DNA of 64,000 nt, from positions 4,836,001 through 4,900,000 of the forward strand of contig NZ_CP050975.2 in the NCBI RefSeq assembly GCF_012273515.2, read 5' to 3'. The stretch's first letter is position 1, and each line of letters starts with the position of its first letter. This stretch comes from Streptomyces sp. RPA4-2 (GTDB taxonomy: Bacteria; Actinomycetota; Actinomycetes; Streptomycetales; Streptomycetaceae). Under the pieces are notes generated by a model that saw only the letters and a list, made by a program, of their open reading frames with translations, searched no databases and was not told the origin of the DNA. Positions 17,880 to 26,313 of the stretch are shown here, piece by piece. The position numbers and the translations under genes were made by a program.

Positions 17880-19103
17880 TCAGCCCGTGAACGCCTCGCA
17901 CACCGCGTCGTACTCCCGTGTCCACCACACCGCCAGCGCCGAGGCCGCCGGGAACTGGGGGTCGGCACGGGTGTCACCGCGCTCGTAGTGCCAGCGCAGC
18001 ATCCAGAAGTCGTTGAGACGCTCCCACCACACGCGGTGCACGGCGGCCGCCAGTTCGGCGGGCCCCGCGCCCGCCGCGCGCCGGTACGCGCGCGCGTAGG
18101 CCCGCACCTTGGCCAGGTCGAGCGCGCCGACGGGGCGTACGAAGAAGATCATCGCGGCGCGTACGGCCTCCTCGGCGCGGGGGTGGACGCCCAGCCGGTC
18201 CCAGTCGACGATCGCGGCCGGTTCGCCGTCGCGGTAGAGCAGGTTGAACGGGTGGAAGTCGCCGTGCACCCAGCCCACCGAGCCGCCCTGCGGAGGCCGC
18301 CGGTCGGCGTGCTTCTCCAGGAGGGCGCGCCGTTCCAGGAGCCGGTGCCGGGCCAGTTCGTCGAAGGCGTCCGGCGGGCGGTGGCTGCGCACCCTGGCGA
18401 GCAGGCGGTCGATGAGCGCGAAGGTGTCGGCGGGGTCGGCACCCCGGGCCGGGTCGGTGCCCTCATGGGCGCGGGCTCCGGTGTTCCCGGTGGGACCGGC
18501 GCCCGCCGCGCCCTCCGGCGACACCTGGACCCTGTCCTGTGCCCCCTGGCCCCTGTCCGGCGTCCCCTCCGGCGTCCCGGCCATGTCGTCGGCCGTTCCC
18601 TTCAGTGCCTGGCCTTGGTCCTGGCCTTGGTCCTGGCCGGGCGTGGCGTCGGCGGGCGGTTTCGCCGGGGCGCGTCCCTGTGTCGCCATCACCCGCTCCA
18701 TCACCCGTTCCAGACTCGCGTGGACGACCCCGAGGAGGGCCCCCAGCCGGGCGCACTGCGCCGTGGTGAGCTGACCGCCGTGCCGGTGCCTGCCGTCGAT
18801 CCAGGGGTGCAGCGCGTACGCGTGGCCCCCGACGACGGCGACCGTGCGCCCGTCCGTGCCGGCCAGCGGCGGGGCGACGGGAACGCCGAGATCCGCGAGA
18901 CGCTGGGTCGCCCGGTGCTGGCGGGCGATCGCGGCGGGGTCGGCCGTCTCGGGGTCGAAATGGTGCTTGAGGAAATAGCGGCCGTGTGTGGTGCGCAGCC
19001 GGTAGCCGCGGTTGAGCAGCCCCTGTTCGACGGGGTCGCAGGTCAGCGCGGACCCGGCGGCGTACTGGCGGAGGAGGGCGCCCAGAGGGGGCGCGTGAAT
19101 CAC
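17880..19103 (-). CDS. Aminoglycoside phosphotransferase (APH)-fold protein with low-complexity insertion
   Basis: About 407 residues from the GTG that gives VIHAPPLGALL; a longer frame begins at a GTG at 19178. Neither has a clear ribosome site, so the start is uncertain. The APH/choline-kinase fold is shown by YFLKHHFDPETA (nucleotide-binding lysine), the catalytic loop VHGDFHPFNLLYRDG and metal-binding AIVDWDRLG. Between the two lobes there is an inserted stretch of about 90 residues, rich in Gly, Gln, Asp, Thr and Pro (a run such as TPGQDQGQDQGQ), absent from the core fold. The substrate cannot be read from sequence; such proteins often phosphorylate small metabolites rather than antibiotics. 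Confidence 0.8.
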   Translation of the reverse strand: MIHAPPLGALLRQYAAGSALTCDPVEQGLLNRGYRLRTTHGRYFLKHHFDPETADPAAIARQHRATQRLADLGVPVAPPLAGTDGRTVAVVGGHAYALHPWIDGRHRHGGQLTTAQCARLGALLGVVHASLERVMERVMATQGRAPAKPPADATPGQDQGQDQGQALKGTADDMAGTPEGTPDRGQGAQDRVQVSPEGAAGAGPTGNTGARAHEGTDPARGADPADTFALIDRLLARVRSHRPPDAFDELARHRLLERRALLEKHADRRPPQGGSVGWVHGDFHPFNLLYRDGEPAAIVDWDRLGVHPRAEEAVRAAMIFFVRPVGALDLAKVRAYARAYRRAAGAGPAELAAAVHRVWWERLNDFWMLRWHYERGDTRADPQFPAASALAVWWTREYDAVCEAFTG

Positions 19104-19205
19104 AGGAATGGGTACGGATGAGCGCGGCACGCGCCAGATGCTAGGGCACCGTATACGCCCCTGACCTGCGTTTGTCACACACAGTCATGTTTGATCACGA
19201 GATGG

Positions 19206-19628
19206 TCACAGGATGTGCTGGAACTGCCGTTCCGGGCCATCGTCCGTGGAGTGCACGGTGCAGAACTGGGGTGTGACGCCCAGATAGACCGGGTCGAAGC
19301 GTTCGCCGTCCACGAGACGCGGGGCGGGTCCGAAACGCTCCCGCTCGGCGGCGGTCGGCTCGACCGCCTCGCACCGGCCCACGATCTGCACGGACCACAG
19401 GCTCTCACCGGGCCGCGCCGAACCCAGGTTGTCGGTGCCGTAGGCGATGACGCCCCCGGCGCACGCCTGGTGGCTTCCACAGCCCCGGTGCATCCGCAGC
19501 AGCACGCGCCCCTCCACCACGATGTGGCGGGCCGACGCGAGCAGGGGCAGCGCGTGCCGACTGGCGGCGACGCGACCGTGATCGGTGCGGCGCATCAGGT
19601 CCACGGCGAGCTGTTCGTCGGTGGGCAT
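19206..19628 (-). CDS. PNPOx-like split-barrel (pyridoxamine 5'-phosphate oxidase family) protein
   Basis: 140 residues. The fold is suggested by LPLLASARHIVVEGRVLLRM, a run on flavin-binding PNPOx barrels, and by VIAYGTDNLGS, SLWSVQIVGRCEAVEP and GERFDPVYLGVTPQFCTV. Family members bind FMN or F420 and reduce or oxidise small molecules, but the substrate is unknown. The terminal QFQHIL is short, so it is a single domain. It stands alone between the phosphotransferase and the response regulator on the same strand. Confidence 0.72.
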   Translation of the reverse strand: MPTDEQLAVDLMRRTDHGRVAASRHALPLLASARHIVVEGRVLLRMHRGCGSHQACAGGVIAYGTDNLGSARPGESLWSVQIVGRCEAVEPTAAERERFGPAPRLVDGERFDPVYLGVTPQFCTVHSTDDGPERQFQHIL

Positions 19629-19741
19629 CCTTCAAATCTTCGGCATCCGAACAGCCCGGACAAGAGCCGCCCGTCCCGGGGAAAGGGGCCATAGGTCCCG
19701 GATGAACCCGCGGGCCCCGCTCCCGCGCCGACCCGGGTTCG

Positions 19742-20404
19742 TCAGCGGCGCTGCTTCTCCGCCTGGATGCGTGCCACATAGGCGGCCGCCTGGGAGCGCC
19801 GCTCCATGCCCAGCTTGGACAGCAGGCTCGACACATAGTTCTTGATCGTCTTCTCGGCGAGATGCAGCCGCTCGCCTATCGCGCGGTTGGTCAGCCCCTC
19901 GCCGATCAGGTCGAGGATCCTGCGTTCCTGCTCGGTGAGGTGCGCGAGCCGGTCGTCGCCGCGGGGGCCGCCGTCGCGCAGCCGCTCCAGGACCCGGGCC
20001 GTGGCCTCCGGGTCGAGCAGGGACTTCCCGGCCGCGACATCGCGCACGGCCGCCAGCAGTTCACCGCCGCGGATCGCCTTGAGTACATAGCCCGACGCAC
20101 CCGCCATGATCGCTTCGAAAAGTGCCTCGTCATCGGCGTAGGAGGTCAGCATCAGGCATTTGATGGCCTCGTCGGCGGACCGGATCTCGCGGCAGACCTC
20201 CACGCCGCTGCCGTCCGGGAGCCGCACGTCGAGCACCGCGACGTCCGGGTGTGTGGCGGGAATCCGTACCAGCGCGTCGGCCGCCGTCCCGGCCTCGCCG
20301 ACCACTTCGATGCCGTCCTCCACGGAGAGCAACTCGTGGACCCCGCGTCGCACCACCTCGTGGTCATCGACGAGAAATACGGTAATTTTTCCGTTTTCGG
20401 GCAC
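19742..20404 (-). CDS. NarL/LuxR-family response regulator, DevR/DosR-like, without adjacent kinase
   Basis: 220 residues from GTG (VPENGKITVFLVDDHEVV). Receiver domain: acidic pair D13-D14, phospho-acceptor D59 (VAVLDVRLPDG), conserved K109 (GYVLKA). The LuxR HTH is at about 150-215 (LTEQERRILDLIGEGLTNRA, EKTIKNYVSSLLSKLGMERR). The whole sequence follows that of Mycobacterium DosR/DevR, the hypoxia and NO regulator, for example LAEKTxKNYVSxLLxKLGMERR in both. No histidine kinase gene is nearby, so the partner must be elsewhere or absent. GTGs at 20422 and 20425 are also in frame and lie behind a GAGG. It is divergent from the second bkd operon, whose upstream palindrome could be a target; that is inference. 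Confidence 0.88.
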   Translation of the reverse strand: MPENGKITVFLVDDHEVVRRGVHELLSVEDGIEVVGEAGTAADALVRIPATHPDVAVLDVRLPDGSGVEVCREIRSADEAIKCLMLTSYADDEALFEAIMAGASGYVLKAIRGGELLAAVRDVAAGKSLLDPEATARVLERLRDGGPRGDDRLAHLTEQERRILDLIGEGLTNRAIGERLHLAEKTIKNYVSSLLSKLGMERRSQAAAYVARIQAEKQRR

Positions 20405-20811
20405 AAAGTAAGTGTCACACACCACCCTCGGCCCGGTGGAGGTCCACTCTTCCCGTGCCCGGGGTGGCCGGGATAACGTGCCGGTGTTCCGGCCCCCTGC
20501 AAGGCTGCGACCAGTGCTGTGACCAGCAACTGTTCCCGACCCGCGCGAACTACTTGGAAATCCGACTAAAAAGTACTTGGAAATCCAAGCAAAAACGCAG
20601 GTCAGGAGGGGTTTCACAGAAATGTGGAGCACTGGGTAACGTGACCGATGCAGGGCGCTCGCCGGGGCACCTGTCACGCCTGTTCCGGCCGAGTGGCACC
20701 CACCCCGTGCACGGGTACTGGAACGGCGAGCCGCTCCCTCGAGCTCTCGACGAGCAAGAGGGAACCCAGCCACCCGGCAACCCCGGGGGCCGGACCGACG
20801 GAGGAGCACAC
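20405..20811. promoter_or_regulatory. Control region upstream of the second bkd operon
   Basis: A 407-bp gap with an A-rich island at 20550-20600. It holds two direct copies of TACTTGGAAATCC (20551-20563 and 20574-20586), 23 bases apart. The second extends into the palindrome CTTGGAAATCCAAG at 20576-20589. GGAGGAG at 20800-20806 is the ribosome site for the GTG at 20812. The leader between the palindrome and the gene is about 220 bases, long enough to hold other signals, but I see none I can name. Candidate binders are BkdR or the divergent response regulator. Confidence 0.6.
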
Positions 20812-22059
20812 GTGACCGTGGAGAGCACTGCCGCGCGCAAGCCGCGACGCAGCGCCGGTACGACCGCTGCGAAAAGCGGCGCCAGTACGGCCGGTTCAAA
20901 GACCGCCGCGAGCAGGACGGCAGCGAGCAAGGGCACCGGCGCGGCCGGCAAGAAGTCATCGGGTACTTCGGGCGCGGACCCCGAACTCGTCCAGCTGCTG
21001 ACGCCGGAGGGCGAGCGGGTCGCGGACGCCACGTACGACCCGTACGTCGCCGACATCACCCCCGAGGAGCTGCGCGGCCTGTACCGGGACATGGTGCTGA
21101 GCCGCCGCTTCGACGCCGAGGCCACCTCTCTGCAGCGCCAGGGCGAGCTGGGCCTGTGGGCCTCGATGCTCGGCCAGGAGGCCGCCCAGATCGGTTCGGG
21201 CCGTGCCACCCGTGACGACGACTACGTCTTCCCGACCTACCGCGAGCACGGCGTCGCCTGGTGCCGCGGGGTCGACCCGACCAACCTGCTCGGCATGTTC
21301 AGGGGTGTGAACAACGGCGGCTGGGACCCGAACGGCAACAACTTCCACCTGTACACGATCGTCATCGGCTCGCAGACGCTGCACGCCACCGGCTATGCCA
21401 TGGGCATCGCCAAGGACGGCGCCGACTCGGCCGTGATCGCGTACTTCGGTGACGGCGCCTCCAGCCAGGGCGACGTCCTGGAAGCCTTCAACTTCGGGGC
21501 GGTCTACAACGCTCCCGTGGTGTTCTTCTGCCAGAACAACCAGTGGGCGATCTCCGAGCCGACCGAGCGCCAGATGCGCGTGCCGCTGTACCAGCGCGCG
21601 CAGGGCTTCGGCTTCCCCGGCGTGCGCGTGGACGGCAACGACGTGCTCGCCAGCCTCGCGGTGACCCGCTGGGCGCTGGAGCGGGCCCGCAACGGTGAGG
21701 GCCCCACCCTGGTGGAGGCGTACACCTACCGCATGGGCGCGCACACCACCTCCGACGACCCGACCAAGTACCGGGCCGACGAGGAGCGCGAGGCGTGGGA
21801 GGCGAAGGACCCGATCCTGCGTCTGCGCGCCTATCTGGAGGCCGCGGGCCACGCCGACGAGGCGTTCTTCGCGGAACTCGAGACCGAGAGCGAAGCGTTG
21901 GGCAAGCGGGTGCGCGAAGTAGTACGGGCCATGCCTGACCCGGACAAGTTCGCCATCTTCGAGAACGTGTACGCGGACGGGCACGCGCTCGTCGACGAGG
22001 AGCGAGCCCAGTTCGCCGCCTACCAGGCGTCGTTCGCGGACGAAGGGGAGGGCAAGTAG
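20812..22059 (+). CDS. bkdA: Branched-chain 2-oxoacid dehydrogenase E1 alpha subunit (second copy)
   Basis: 415 residues from a GTG five bases after GGAGGAG. Residues 10-55 are an Ala/Lys/Ser/Thr-rich basic extension (RKPRRSAGTTAAKSGASTAG and similar) not present in the copy at 2281. The catalytic part carries the ThDP motif YFGDGASSQGDVLEAFNFG followed by FFCQNNQWAIS. RMGAHTTSDDPTKYR is the conserved loop. The two operons share gene order but differ in detail, so they probably differ in expression or substrate preference. A three-gene unit begins here: E1 beta follows after two bases. Confidence 0.95.
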   Translation: MTVESTAARKPRRSAGTTAAKSGASTAGSKTAASRTAASKGTGAAGKKSSGTSGADPELVQLLTPEGERVADATYDPYVADITPEELRGLYRDMVLSRRFDAEATSLQRQGELGLWASMLGQEAAQIGSGRATRDDDYVFPTYREHGVAWCRGVDPTNLLGMFRGVNNGGWDPNGNNFHLYTIVIGSQTLHATGYAMGIAKDGADSAVIAYFGDGASSQGDVLEAFNFGAVYNAPVVFFCQNNQWAISEPTERQMRVPLYQRAQGFGFPGVRVDGNDVLASLAVTRWALERARNGEGPTLVEAYTYRMGAHTTSDDPTKYRADEEREAWEAKDPILRLRAYLEAAGHADEAFFAELETESEALGKRVREVVRAMPDPDKFAIFENVYADGHALVDEERAQFAAYQASFADEGEGK

Positions 22060-22061
22060 CG

Positions 22062-23042
22062 ATGGCTGCGGAAAAGATGGCGCTGGCCAAGGCGATCAAC
22101 GAGTCGCTGCGCACGGCCCTCGACGCCGACCCCAAGGTCCTCATCATGGGCGAGGACGTCGGCAAGCTCGGCGGTGTCTTCCGGGTCACCGACGGGCTCC
22201 AGAAGGACTTCGGCGAGGAGCGGGTCATCGACACCCCGCTCGCCGAGTCGGGCATCGTCGGCACCGCGATCGGTCTGGCCCTGCGCGGCTACCGCCCGGT
22301 GGTGGAGATCCAGTTCGACGGATTCGTCTTCCCGGCGTACGACCAGATCGTCACGCAGCTCGCGAAGATGCACGCGCGGGCGCTCGGCAAGATCAAGCTC
22401 CCCGTCGTCATCCGCATCCCCTACGGCGGCGGCATCGGCGCGGTGGAGCACCACTCCGAGTCCCCCGAGGCGCTCTTCGCGCACGTCGCGGGCCTCAAGG
22501 TGGTCTCCCCGTCGAACGCGAGCGACGCCTACTGGATGATGCAGCAGGCCATCCAGAGCGACGACCCGGTGATCTTCTTCGAGCCCAAGCGGCGCTACTG
22601 GGACAAGGGCGAGGTCAACACCGACGCCATCCCCGGCCCGCTGCACAAGGCGGTCGTGGCCCGCGAGGGCAGCGACCTGACGCTCGCCGCGTACGGCCCG
22701 ATGGTGAAGGTCTGCCTGGAGGCCGCGGCGGCCGCCCAGGAGGAGGGCAAGTCGATCGAGGTCCTGGACCTGCGCTCGATGTCGCCCATCGACTTCGACT
22801 CCGTCCAGACCTCGGTGGAGAAGACCCGCCACCTGGTCGTGGTGCACGAGGCCCCGGTGTTCCTGGGCACGGGCGCGGAGATCGCCGCCCGCATCACGGA
22901 GCGGTGCTTCTACCACCTGGAGGCACCCGTCCTGCGGGTCGGGGGCTACCACGCCCCCTATCCGCCGGCACGCCTGGAGGACGAGTACCTTCCGGGCCTG
23001 GACCGGGTGCTCGACGCCGTCGACCGCTCGCTGGCGTACTGA
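22062..23042 (+). CDS. bkdB: Branched-chain 2-oxoacid dehydrogenase E1 beta subunit (second copy)
   Basis: 326 residues. Motifs LIMGEDVGKLGGVFRVTDGL, DTPLAESGIVGTAIGLALRG, PYGGGIGAVEHHSESPEALF and the C-terminal LDLRSMSPIDFDSV, LVVVHEAPVFLGTGAE are those of transketolase-like E1 beta. ATG follows the bkdA stop by two bases with GGGGAGGGC upstream. Strong similarity to the copy at 3444 through the whole length. Confidence 0.96.
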   Translation: MAAEKMALAKAINESLRTALDADPKVLIMGEDVGKLGGVFRVTDGLQKDFGEERVIDTPLAESGIVGTAIGLALRGYRPVVEIQFDGFVFPAYDQIVTQLAKMHARALGKIKLPVVIRIPYGGGIGAVEHHSESPEALFAHVAGLKVVSPSNASDAYWMMQQAIQSDDPVIFFEPKRRYWDKGEVNTDAIPGPLHKAVVAREGSDLTLAAYGPMVKVCLEAAAAAQEEGKSIEVLDLRSMSPIDFDSVQTSVEKTRHLVVVHEAPVFLGTGAEIAARITERCFYHLEAPVLRVGGYHAPYPPARLEDEYLPGLDRVLDAVDRSLAY

Positions 23043-23052
23043 GGAGAGGGTC

Positions 23053-24495
23053 GTGACGACGATGACTGAGAACGCGTCGGGGCTCCGCGAGTTCAAGATG
23101 CCCGACGTGGGCGAGGGACTCACCGAGGCGGAGATCCTCAAGTGGTACGTCCAGCCCGGTGACACCGTCACCGACGGCCAGGTCGTGTGCGAGGTCGAGA
23201 CCGCCAAGGCCGCGGTCGAGCTGCCCATCCCGTACGACGGCGTGGTGCGCGAACTCCGCTTCCCCGAGGGGACGACGGTGGACGTGGGCCAGGTGATCAT
23301 CGCGGTGGACGTCGCCGGAGGTGCGGCGCCCGTGCAGTCGGCGCCCGCGGTGGCCCCGGCCGCCGAGCCCGCCCCCGCGACCCCGCCGTCCCCGGCGGTT
23401 CCCGCCGAGGAGGAGCCCAGGTCCGAGGGCCGCAAGCCGGTCCTCGTCGGCTACGGCGTGGCGGAGTCCTCCACCAAGCGACGCCCCCGCAAGGGCGCCG
23501 AGGTCCCCCCGCAGCAGTCCGAGGTGTTCCACGCGGCTACCGCGATCCAGGGCGAGCTCAACGGACACGGCAGGCCGCGCCCGCTGGCGAAGCCCCCGGT
23601 CCGCAAGCTCGCCAAGGACCTCGGGGTCGACCTGACGACGGTCACACCGTCGGGGCCGGGCGGCGTCATCACCCGCGAGGACGTGCACGCGGCGGTGGCG
23701 CCCGCACCGGTGCCGGCCCCGCAGACGTCCGTCGAGGAGACCGTGGCGGCCGCCCGCGTCCAGGCGCCCGCCCCGGTCGCCCCGTACGACGCGGTGCGGG
23801 AGACCCGTATCCCGGTGAAGGGGGTCCGCAAGGCCACCGCCACCGCGATGGTCGGCTCGGCGTTCACCGCTCCGCACGTCACCGAGTTCGTGACGGTCGA
23901 CGTGACGCGCACGATGAGGCTCGTCGAGGAGCTCAAGCAGGACAAGGATCTCGCGGGTCTCCGCGTGAACCCGCTGCTGCTCATCGCCAAGGCCCTGCTG
24001 GTGGCGATCAAGCGCAACCCGGACGTCAACGCGTCCTGGGACGAGGCGGCCCAGGAGATCGTCCTCAAGCACTACGTGAACCTGGGCATCGCCGCCGCCA
24101 CACCCCGTGGTCTGCTTGTCCCGAACATCAAGGACGCGCACACCAAGACGCTCCCCCAGCTCGCCGAGTCCCTGGGTGAGCTGGTGGCGACGGCCCGCGA
24201 GGGCAGGACCTCACCGGCCGCCATGCAGGGCGGCACGGTGACGATCACCAACGTCGGCGTCTTCGGCGTCGACACCGGCACGCCGATCCTCAACCCCGGC
24301 GAGTCGGCGATCCTCGCGATCGGTGCGATCAAGCTCCAGCCCTGGGTCCACAAGGGCAAGGTGAAGCCGCGTCAGGTGACGACGCTCGCCCTCTCCTTCG
24401 ACCACCGCCTGGTCGACGGCGAGCTGGGCTCCAAGGTCCTCGCCGACGTGGCGGCGATCCTGGAGCAGCCGAAGCGGCTGATCACCTGGGCGTAG
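23053..24495 (+). CDS. bkdC: Branched-chain 2-oxoacid dehydrogenase E2 (second copy)
   Basis: 480 residues from GTG after GAGGAGAGG. Lipoyl domain 10-85 with lipoyl-lysine K52 in VETAKAAVEL. Next come an Ala/Pro linker, a subunit-binding domain (PVRKLAKDLGVDLTTVTPSG), a second Pro/Ala linker, and the acyltransferase domain with FDHRLVDGELG near the C terminus (catalytic HxxxDG). Compared with the copy at 4448 the linkers are Pro/Ala-rich rather than Gly/Arg-rich. Last gene of its operon. Confidence 0.96.
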   Translation: MTTMTENASGLREFKMPDVGEGLTEAEILKWYVQPGDTVTDGQVVCEVETAKAAVELPIPYDGVVRELRFPEGTTVDVGQVIIAVDVAGGAAPVQSAPAVAPAAEPAPATPPSPAVPAEEEPRSEGRKPVLVGYGVAESSTKRRPRKGAEVPPQQSEVFHAATAIQGELNGHGRPRPLAKPPVRKLAKDLGVDLTTVTPSGPGGVITREDVHAAVAPAPVPAPQTSVEETVAAARVQAPAPVAPYDAVRETRIPVKGVRKATATAMVGSAFTAPHVTEFVTVDVTRTMRLVEELKQDKDLAGLRVNPLLLIAKALLVAIKRNPDVNASWDEAAQEIVLKHYVNLGIAAATPRGLLVPNIKDAHTKTLPQLAESLGELVATAREGRTSPAAMQGGTVTITNVGVFGVDTGTPILNPGESAILAIGAIKLQPWVHKGKVKPRQVTTLALSFDHRLVDGELGSKVLADVAAILEQPKRLITWA

Positions 24496-24505
24496 CGGGA
24501 CGATC

Positions 24506-24535
24506 GAGGGGGAACCGCGCACGCGGCTCCCCCTC
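24506..24535. terminator. Terminator between the second bkd operon and the toxin island
   Basis: GAGGGGG (24506-24512) pairs with CCCCCTC (24529-24535), and the inner CCGCG pairs with CGCGG around a 2-base loop, with one mismatch between the two stems. It stands between bkdC and the convergent immunity gene (stop at 24547) and so insulates the conserved operon from the accessory island. Confidence 0.75.
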
Positions 24536-24546
24536 GGACGCTTTCC

Positions 24547-25224
24547 CTACGCCGACGGCGGCCCGTAGTCGGCGCGCGGCGCCGTGAGCCGGTCGGCGAC
24601 GTGGGCCAGCCAGCCACTGGGGGAGTACGGCGCCGGAGGGTCGACCTCCATGCCCAGTTCGGCGACGGCCAGGGCGTAGCCGGTCTCGTCCAGATCCAGG
24701 GCCAGGAGCTCGTGCAGCTCGCCGGCCAGGCGGGCCACCAGCTGCGGATCGGTGGTGCCGGTGTAGTCGGCGACGGCCGTGTCGTGGTCGTCGAACTCGT
24801 CCGGCATGTCCTGCGAGAACCATCCGCCGAGGAACTGGGCGAGTTCGGGGAAGCGGGCGTGCCACTCCCCATGGGTGACGGGGTGGGCCGGAGCCGGCAC
24901 CTCGCCGCCCTCGACGCTGCGCCTGATGTGATCGGCGAGGAGAAGCAGCCAGTTCTGGACGGCGCCCTCGGGCAGGCCGACGTCGGGGATCTCGTAGAAC
25001 TCGCCAAGACGCTGCCGAAGCCGCCCCGGGGGGTTGCTGGCGTACTCGCGCAGCTGCTGTTCGGCGATCGCCAGAGCCCAGGGGCGGGTGTGCCAGGTGT
25101 GCCGCAGATACGCGGTCAGGGCGGCGCTCGGCTCCTCCTCGGTGTCGTCGGCGACGCGACCTGTGTAGGCGCGTACGACCTGGTCCAACTCGCCGTAGCG
25201 GCGGTCGTGTTCGAGGGGGTTCAT
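24547..25224 (-). CDS. Immunity protein with CdiI_2-type domain
   Basis: 225 residues starting at MNPLEHDRRYGELDQ. The C-terminal half (from about 130) fits the contact-dependent inhibition immunity family CdiI_2: FPELAQFLGGWFSQDM, then an acidic DEFDDHDTAVADYTGT, and GWLAHVADRLTA at the end. The N-terminal half (YLRHTWHTRPWALAIAEQQL) is a helical region of no family I can name. It follows the orphan half-toxin by 53 bases on the same strand, so it probably protects, or once protected, against that toxin. Distal gene of the toxin island. No ribosome site is obvious; an upstream ATG in another frame is not used. Confidence 0.72.
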   Translation of the reverse strand: MNPLEHDRRYGELDQVVRAYTGRVADDTEEEPSAALTAYLRHTWHTRPWALAIAEQQLREYASNPPGRLRQRLGEFYEIPDVGLPEGAVQNWLLLLADHIRRSVEGGEVPAPAHPVTHGEWHARFPELAQFLGGWFSQDMPDEFDDHDTAVADYTGTTDPQLVARLAGELHELLALDLDETGYALAVAELGMEVDPPAPYSPSGWLAHVADRLTAPRADYGPPSA

Positions 25225-25277
25225 GGGCACGGCGGTCGGCTCCGTGGGTGAGGGGGACGCGAGATCGCGGAGAGAGG

Positions 25278-25583
25278 TCAGAGGTAGACGGGGAACGTGG
25301 CGTGCACGACGAATCCGTGCGGCTTCGAGGCGTCCCGTTTCAGGATGACGCGCGCGGCCCGGACCTTGACGGACTCGCGCCCGGCCAGCATCATCGCCTG
25401 GAGCAGCACGCGGCCCACCGGGTCCGGGCGGCTCGGCCAGGCCGCCTCGATGGTCAGCCTCGCACGGGTGGAGAGGGCCAGCCAGCGGTGGATGACCTGC
25501 TCGTTCCGGTTGACGGTCTGCTGGGTGGCCCACTGGGCGGTCTCGCGGTCGGGATAGGTCGCTGCCCGTTGCGCGGTGGTCAT
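25278..25583 (-). CDS. Orphan C-terminal half of an RNase A-like toxin
   Basis: 101 residues, beginning MTTAQRAATYPDRETAQWAT. It resembles the second half of the bacterial RNase A-like CdiA toxin domain: FxDRxTA-like start, WLALSTRARLTIEA, VGRVLLQ, VRAARVILKRD, and the terminal HATFPVYL in the place of the family TxYP strand. The first half, which supplies the catalytic His and Arg, is absent, and the Thr and Tyr positions read Ala and Phe. It sits between two immunity-like genes. This is what a displaced toxin tip (orphan module) of a polymorphic toxin looks like; it is probably inactive, and may be expressed only after recombination with the main toxin gene. The assignment rests on pattern recognition. 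Confidence 0.6.
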   Translation of the reverse strand: MTTAQRAATYPDRETAQWATQQTVNRNEQVIHRWLALSTRARLTIEAAWPSRPDPVGRVLLQAMMLAGRESVKVRAARVILKRDASKPHGFVVHATFPVYL

Positions 25584-25641
25584 GGCTGGCGCGTGCCTGT
25601 CTGTCGAGGTGGAGTGGAGGGCGGTCGGCGGACGGCGACGG

Positions 25642-26313
25642 TCAGGAGGCGGTGTGGTCGTGCCGCAGATGGCCGTTGACGGTGTCCAGCAGGACCGTGA
25701 GTGTCTCCGCGGTGGCCCAGGGCATGGTCCGGGCCATCGGGGACTGTGCGTCGTGCGACTCCAGTACGTGTACGAGGGCGTACTGGGCCTGCGCCGCGAC
25801 GGGAGCGAGGAACTCCCCGCAGAACGGGTGCTCCGAGTCGATCGCGGCACGGATCGCTTCCTGGGGCGTGGGGTACTCGCCGTCCGAGAGCCAGTTGTCG
25901 TGGAATCCCCGCAGCGCACGGAACCGAACTTCGGATTCCCATGCGGAGCCGGGAGCGGCGCCGGGGTCCGTGACGCCCTCCCGCTCGACGAGCCGGATGG
26001 TTTCGGCCAGCAGACGCAGGTACGCGGGGCCGTCCGTTCCCGCGGCCGCGCGGCCGAGTTTCGCCGTGAATTCCTCGGGCAGTGGGGCGTCAGGCCGGGC
26101 CGAGAGGTGTTCGGCCGCGAGATCGAGGAGCGCGGTGACGGCGGTGACCGGGCAGAGCCACTCGGCCTCGTCGGACGAGCGGATGAGGCGTACGAAAGCC
26201 CCCAGTTCGTCGGTGAGCGCGTATGTGCCCTGGGATTCCTGGCACATGATCGCCAGATCGAGGACCCTGGCCACCGGGCCTCGGTCGAAGGCGGACCACG
26301 TGAACGGCAGCAC
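25642..26313 (-). CDS. Putative immunity protein of the RNase A-like toxin
   Basis: 223 residues from a GTG preceded by AAAGGAAA. Acidic (many Glu/Asp), predicted helical, no signal peptide or membrane segment. I do not recognise a family: landmarks are FDRGPVARVLDLAIMCQESQ, LCPVTAVTALLDLAAEHLS and HPFCGEFLAPVAAQAQYALV. The position directly after the toxin gene on the same strand, about 100 bases away, and the acidic character are what one expects for a cognate immunity protein that blocks a basic nuclease. That role is inference. Confidence 0.55.
   Translation of the reverse strand: MLPFTWSAFDRGPVARVLDLAIMCQESQGTYALTDELGAFVRLIRSSDEAEWLCPVTAVTALLDLAAEHLSARPDAPLPEEFTAKLGRAAAGTDGPAYLRLLAETIRLVEREGVTDPGAAPGSAWESEVRFRALRGFHDNWLSDGEYPTPQEAIRAAIDSEHPFCGEFLAPVAAQAQYALVHVLESHDAQSPMARTMPWATAETLTVLLDTVNGHLRHDHTAS

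Noticed and set aside
20590..20811. Small gene in the bkd leader
   Set aside because: Frames here are short or start in front of the palindrome and run into bkdA in phase; no ribosome site other than GGAGGAG before the GTG.
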